Part shown: positions 46,965-47,563 of the stretch, piece by piece
How positions within the stretch are numbered: position 1 is the first letter of the stretch
How the letters are laid out: each line of letters starts with the position of its first letter
From: a virus
Length of the DNA: 47,563 nucleotides
Strand: one strand, 5' to 3'
Virus record (IMG/VR): IMGVR_UViG_3300047094_002040
Location: 1 to 47,563 of that record
Translations under genes and position numbers: made by a program
The notes under the pieces: generated by a model
The model's input: only the letters and a program-made list of their open reading frames with translations
What the model was told of the DNA's origin: nothing
Database searches by the model: none

Positions 46965-47563
46965 GTGCTCGAGCTCGGCCCCCTCAACAACGCCCTCCGA
47001 GAGCGTGGGCTCCGCATGGCAGTGGAGCAGCGCCGCAATGCCCTCACAGTTCGGGGCACATTCCCCGAGCTTGGTGGTCCACCCAGGCGTCGTCGCATTG
47101 CCCTGGACCTCCCAGCCACGGTGGTCAATCTTGTCACCGCCGAGCTGCGCTGTCTCCAGCTCCACGCAGCGATTCAGCAAGGGACGTACCCACCCCTCCT
47201 GCCGTGGTCCACAACGGTCCACGCTGATGCTCCCAGCGCATCCACCCCGCTGACCTGCGGCGCAGCGGTCCACGCCTTTGAAATCCACTACTGGCAGACC
47301 CATCCCCGGACACCTGCCTCCGAGCGCACTTGGGACCGGATTGCCCTGGAGCTCCGGCGTCTCCCAAGTCAGGCGCCCTGCACACTTCCGACTCTTTTAA
47401 CAATCGCGTTATCAACCGCCCCAGGAACTCGCACTCGGCTCGAGTGCTGCAAGGTCTACAAGCGCCTTGCCAAACACCAACGGCTCGAAGGCGACCTCGA
47501 GGAACTGTCCGCGCTCAAAGGGACATACGAACCGGCAGACCGGACCATCCCCGAGGACGCGAC
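46965..47563 (+). CDS. int: Tyrosine integrase, N-terminal part (runs off the window)
   Basis: The frame is open to the end of the window (199 codons). The N-terminus (LRERGLRMAVEQRRNALTVR, then GTFPELGG, RRRRIALDLPATVVNLVTAE) resembles the AP2-like arm-binding domain of cyanobacterial/phage integrases. It is followed by a core-binding SAM-like domain (HAFEIHYWQTHPRTPASERT). The catalytic domain with Arg and Tyr is outside the window. The start is uncertain: GTG 46965 keeps the whole domain, while ATG 47016 would cut it. Position directly beside attP supports the call. Confidence 0.75.
   Translation, partial: MLELGPLNNALRERGLRMAVEQRRNALTVRGTFPELGGPPRRRRIALDLPATVVNLVTAELRCLQLHAAIQQGTYPPLLPWSTTVHADAPSASTPLTCGAAVHAFEIHYWQTHPRTPASERTWDRIALELRRLPSQAPCTLPTLLTIALSTAPGTRTRLECCKVYKRLAKHQRLEGDLEELSALKGTYEPADRTIPEDA

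Larger units (their letters stand above)
46701..47273 (+). repeat. Cluster of direct YGGTCCAC octamers (arm-type site candidates)
   Basis: The octamer (C/T)GGTCCAC occurs, always on the + strand, at 46701, 46712, 46942, 46953, 47075, 47205, 47215 and 47266. Three pairs are spaced 11, 11 and 10 bases, one helical turn. One pair lies left of the tRNA fragment and another right of it, the layout of integrase arm-type sites. The remaining copies lie inside the int coding frame. Confidence 0.65.

Noticed and set aside
46701-47273. CRISPR array
   Set aside because: The repeated unit is only 8 bases, spacing is irregular (10 to over 200 bases), and part lies in the int coding sequence.

Overview
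The window reads as one continuous stretch of a temperate, high-GC siphovirus-type phage genome, most likely infecting a picocyanobacterium (Synechococcus/Cyanobium type). The host call is an inference. It rests on the high GC with strong C/G third positions, many starts without a clear Shine-Dalgarno, a tRNA-Ser 3' half with no encoded CCA, and small-protein families I associate with cyanobacteria and cyanophages. Both ends cut a gene. No polymerase, helicase or obvious lysogeny repressor is present, so the replication and lysogeny region should lie outside the window, between the integrase and position 1.

Layout. Positions 1-6424 hold about 20 small, tightly packed, mostly unrecognised + strand genes (two ribbon-helix-helix proteins, a zinc ribbon, a DUF932 protein, two membrane micropeptides) and one protein that resembles the CRISPR-associated Csx16 family. 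Positions 6506-8454 encode the terminase subunits. Positions 8456-9514 are an invasion of selfish genes (AP2-domain protein, antisense HNH endonuclease, second homing-type protein), followed by an AT-rich tract that runs into the start of the portal gene. Positions 9680-20930 are the head module: portal, several Cys-motif proteins, a gp7-like minor head protein, a kinase-like protein reached only by a predicted -1 frameshift, an antisense XRE regulator, a protease-scaffold fusion, a decoration-like protein and the major capsid protein. Positions 20988-23972 are head-tail connectors and the major tail protein, closed by an intrinsic terminator. Positions 24028-37146 are a lambda-like tail module: G/GT chaperones with the GGGAAAG slippery site, tape measure with a circularly permuted M23-like motif set, then M, L, K, I and a J-like protein carrying a Hint/intein-like domain in a poly-glycine tract. 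Positions 37146-45196 are tail fibres, a tandem array of three small paralogues plus a fourth remnant, and three small membrane or accessory genes. The lysis genes on the minus strand (45263-46673) converge on this operon. Then come the attachment site (3' half of tRNA-Ser(UGA)), a cluster of repeated YGGTCCAC octamers, and the N-terminal part of a tyrosine integrase.

The tRNA fragment has phage genes on both sides and no 5' half. This fits attP of a circular or packaged phage genome (or tandem prophages) better than a simple prophage end. The observations I rate highest are the -1 frameshift that would fuse a Cys-motif virion-type protein to a protein-kinase-like domain, the family of Cys-motif plus hydrophobic-helix proteins around it, the Csx16-like early protein (a candidate viral ring nuclease against type III CRISPR), and the repeat-rich attP.
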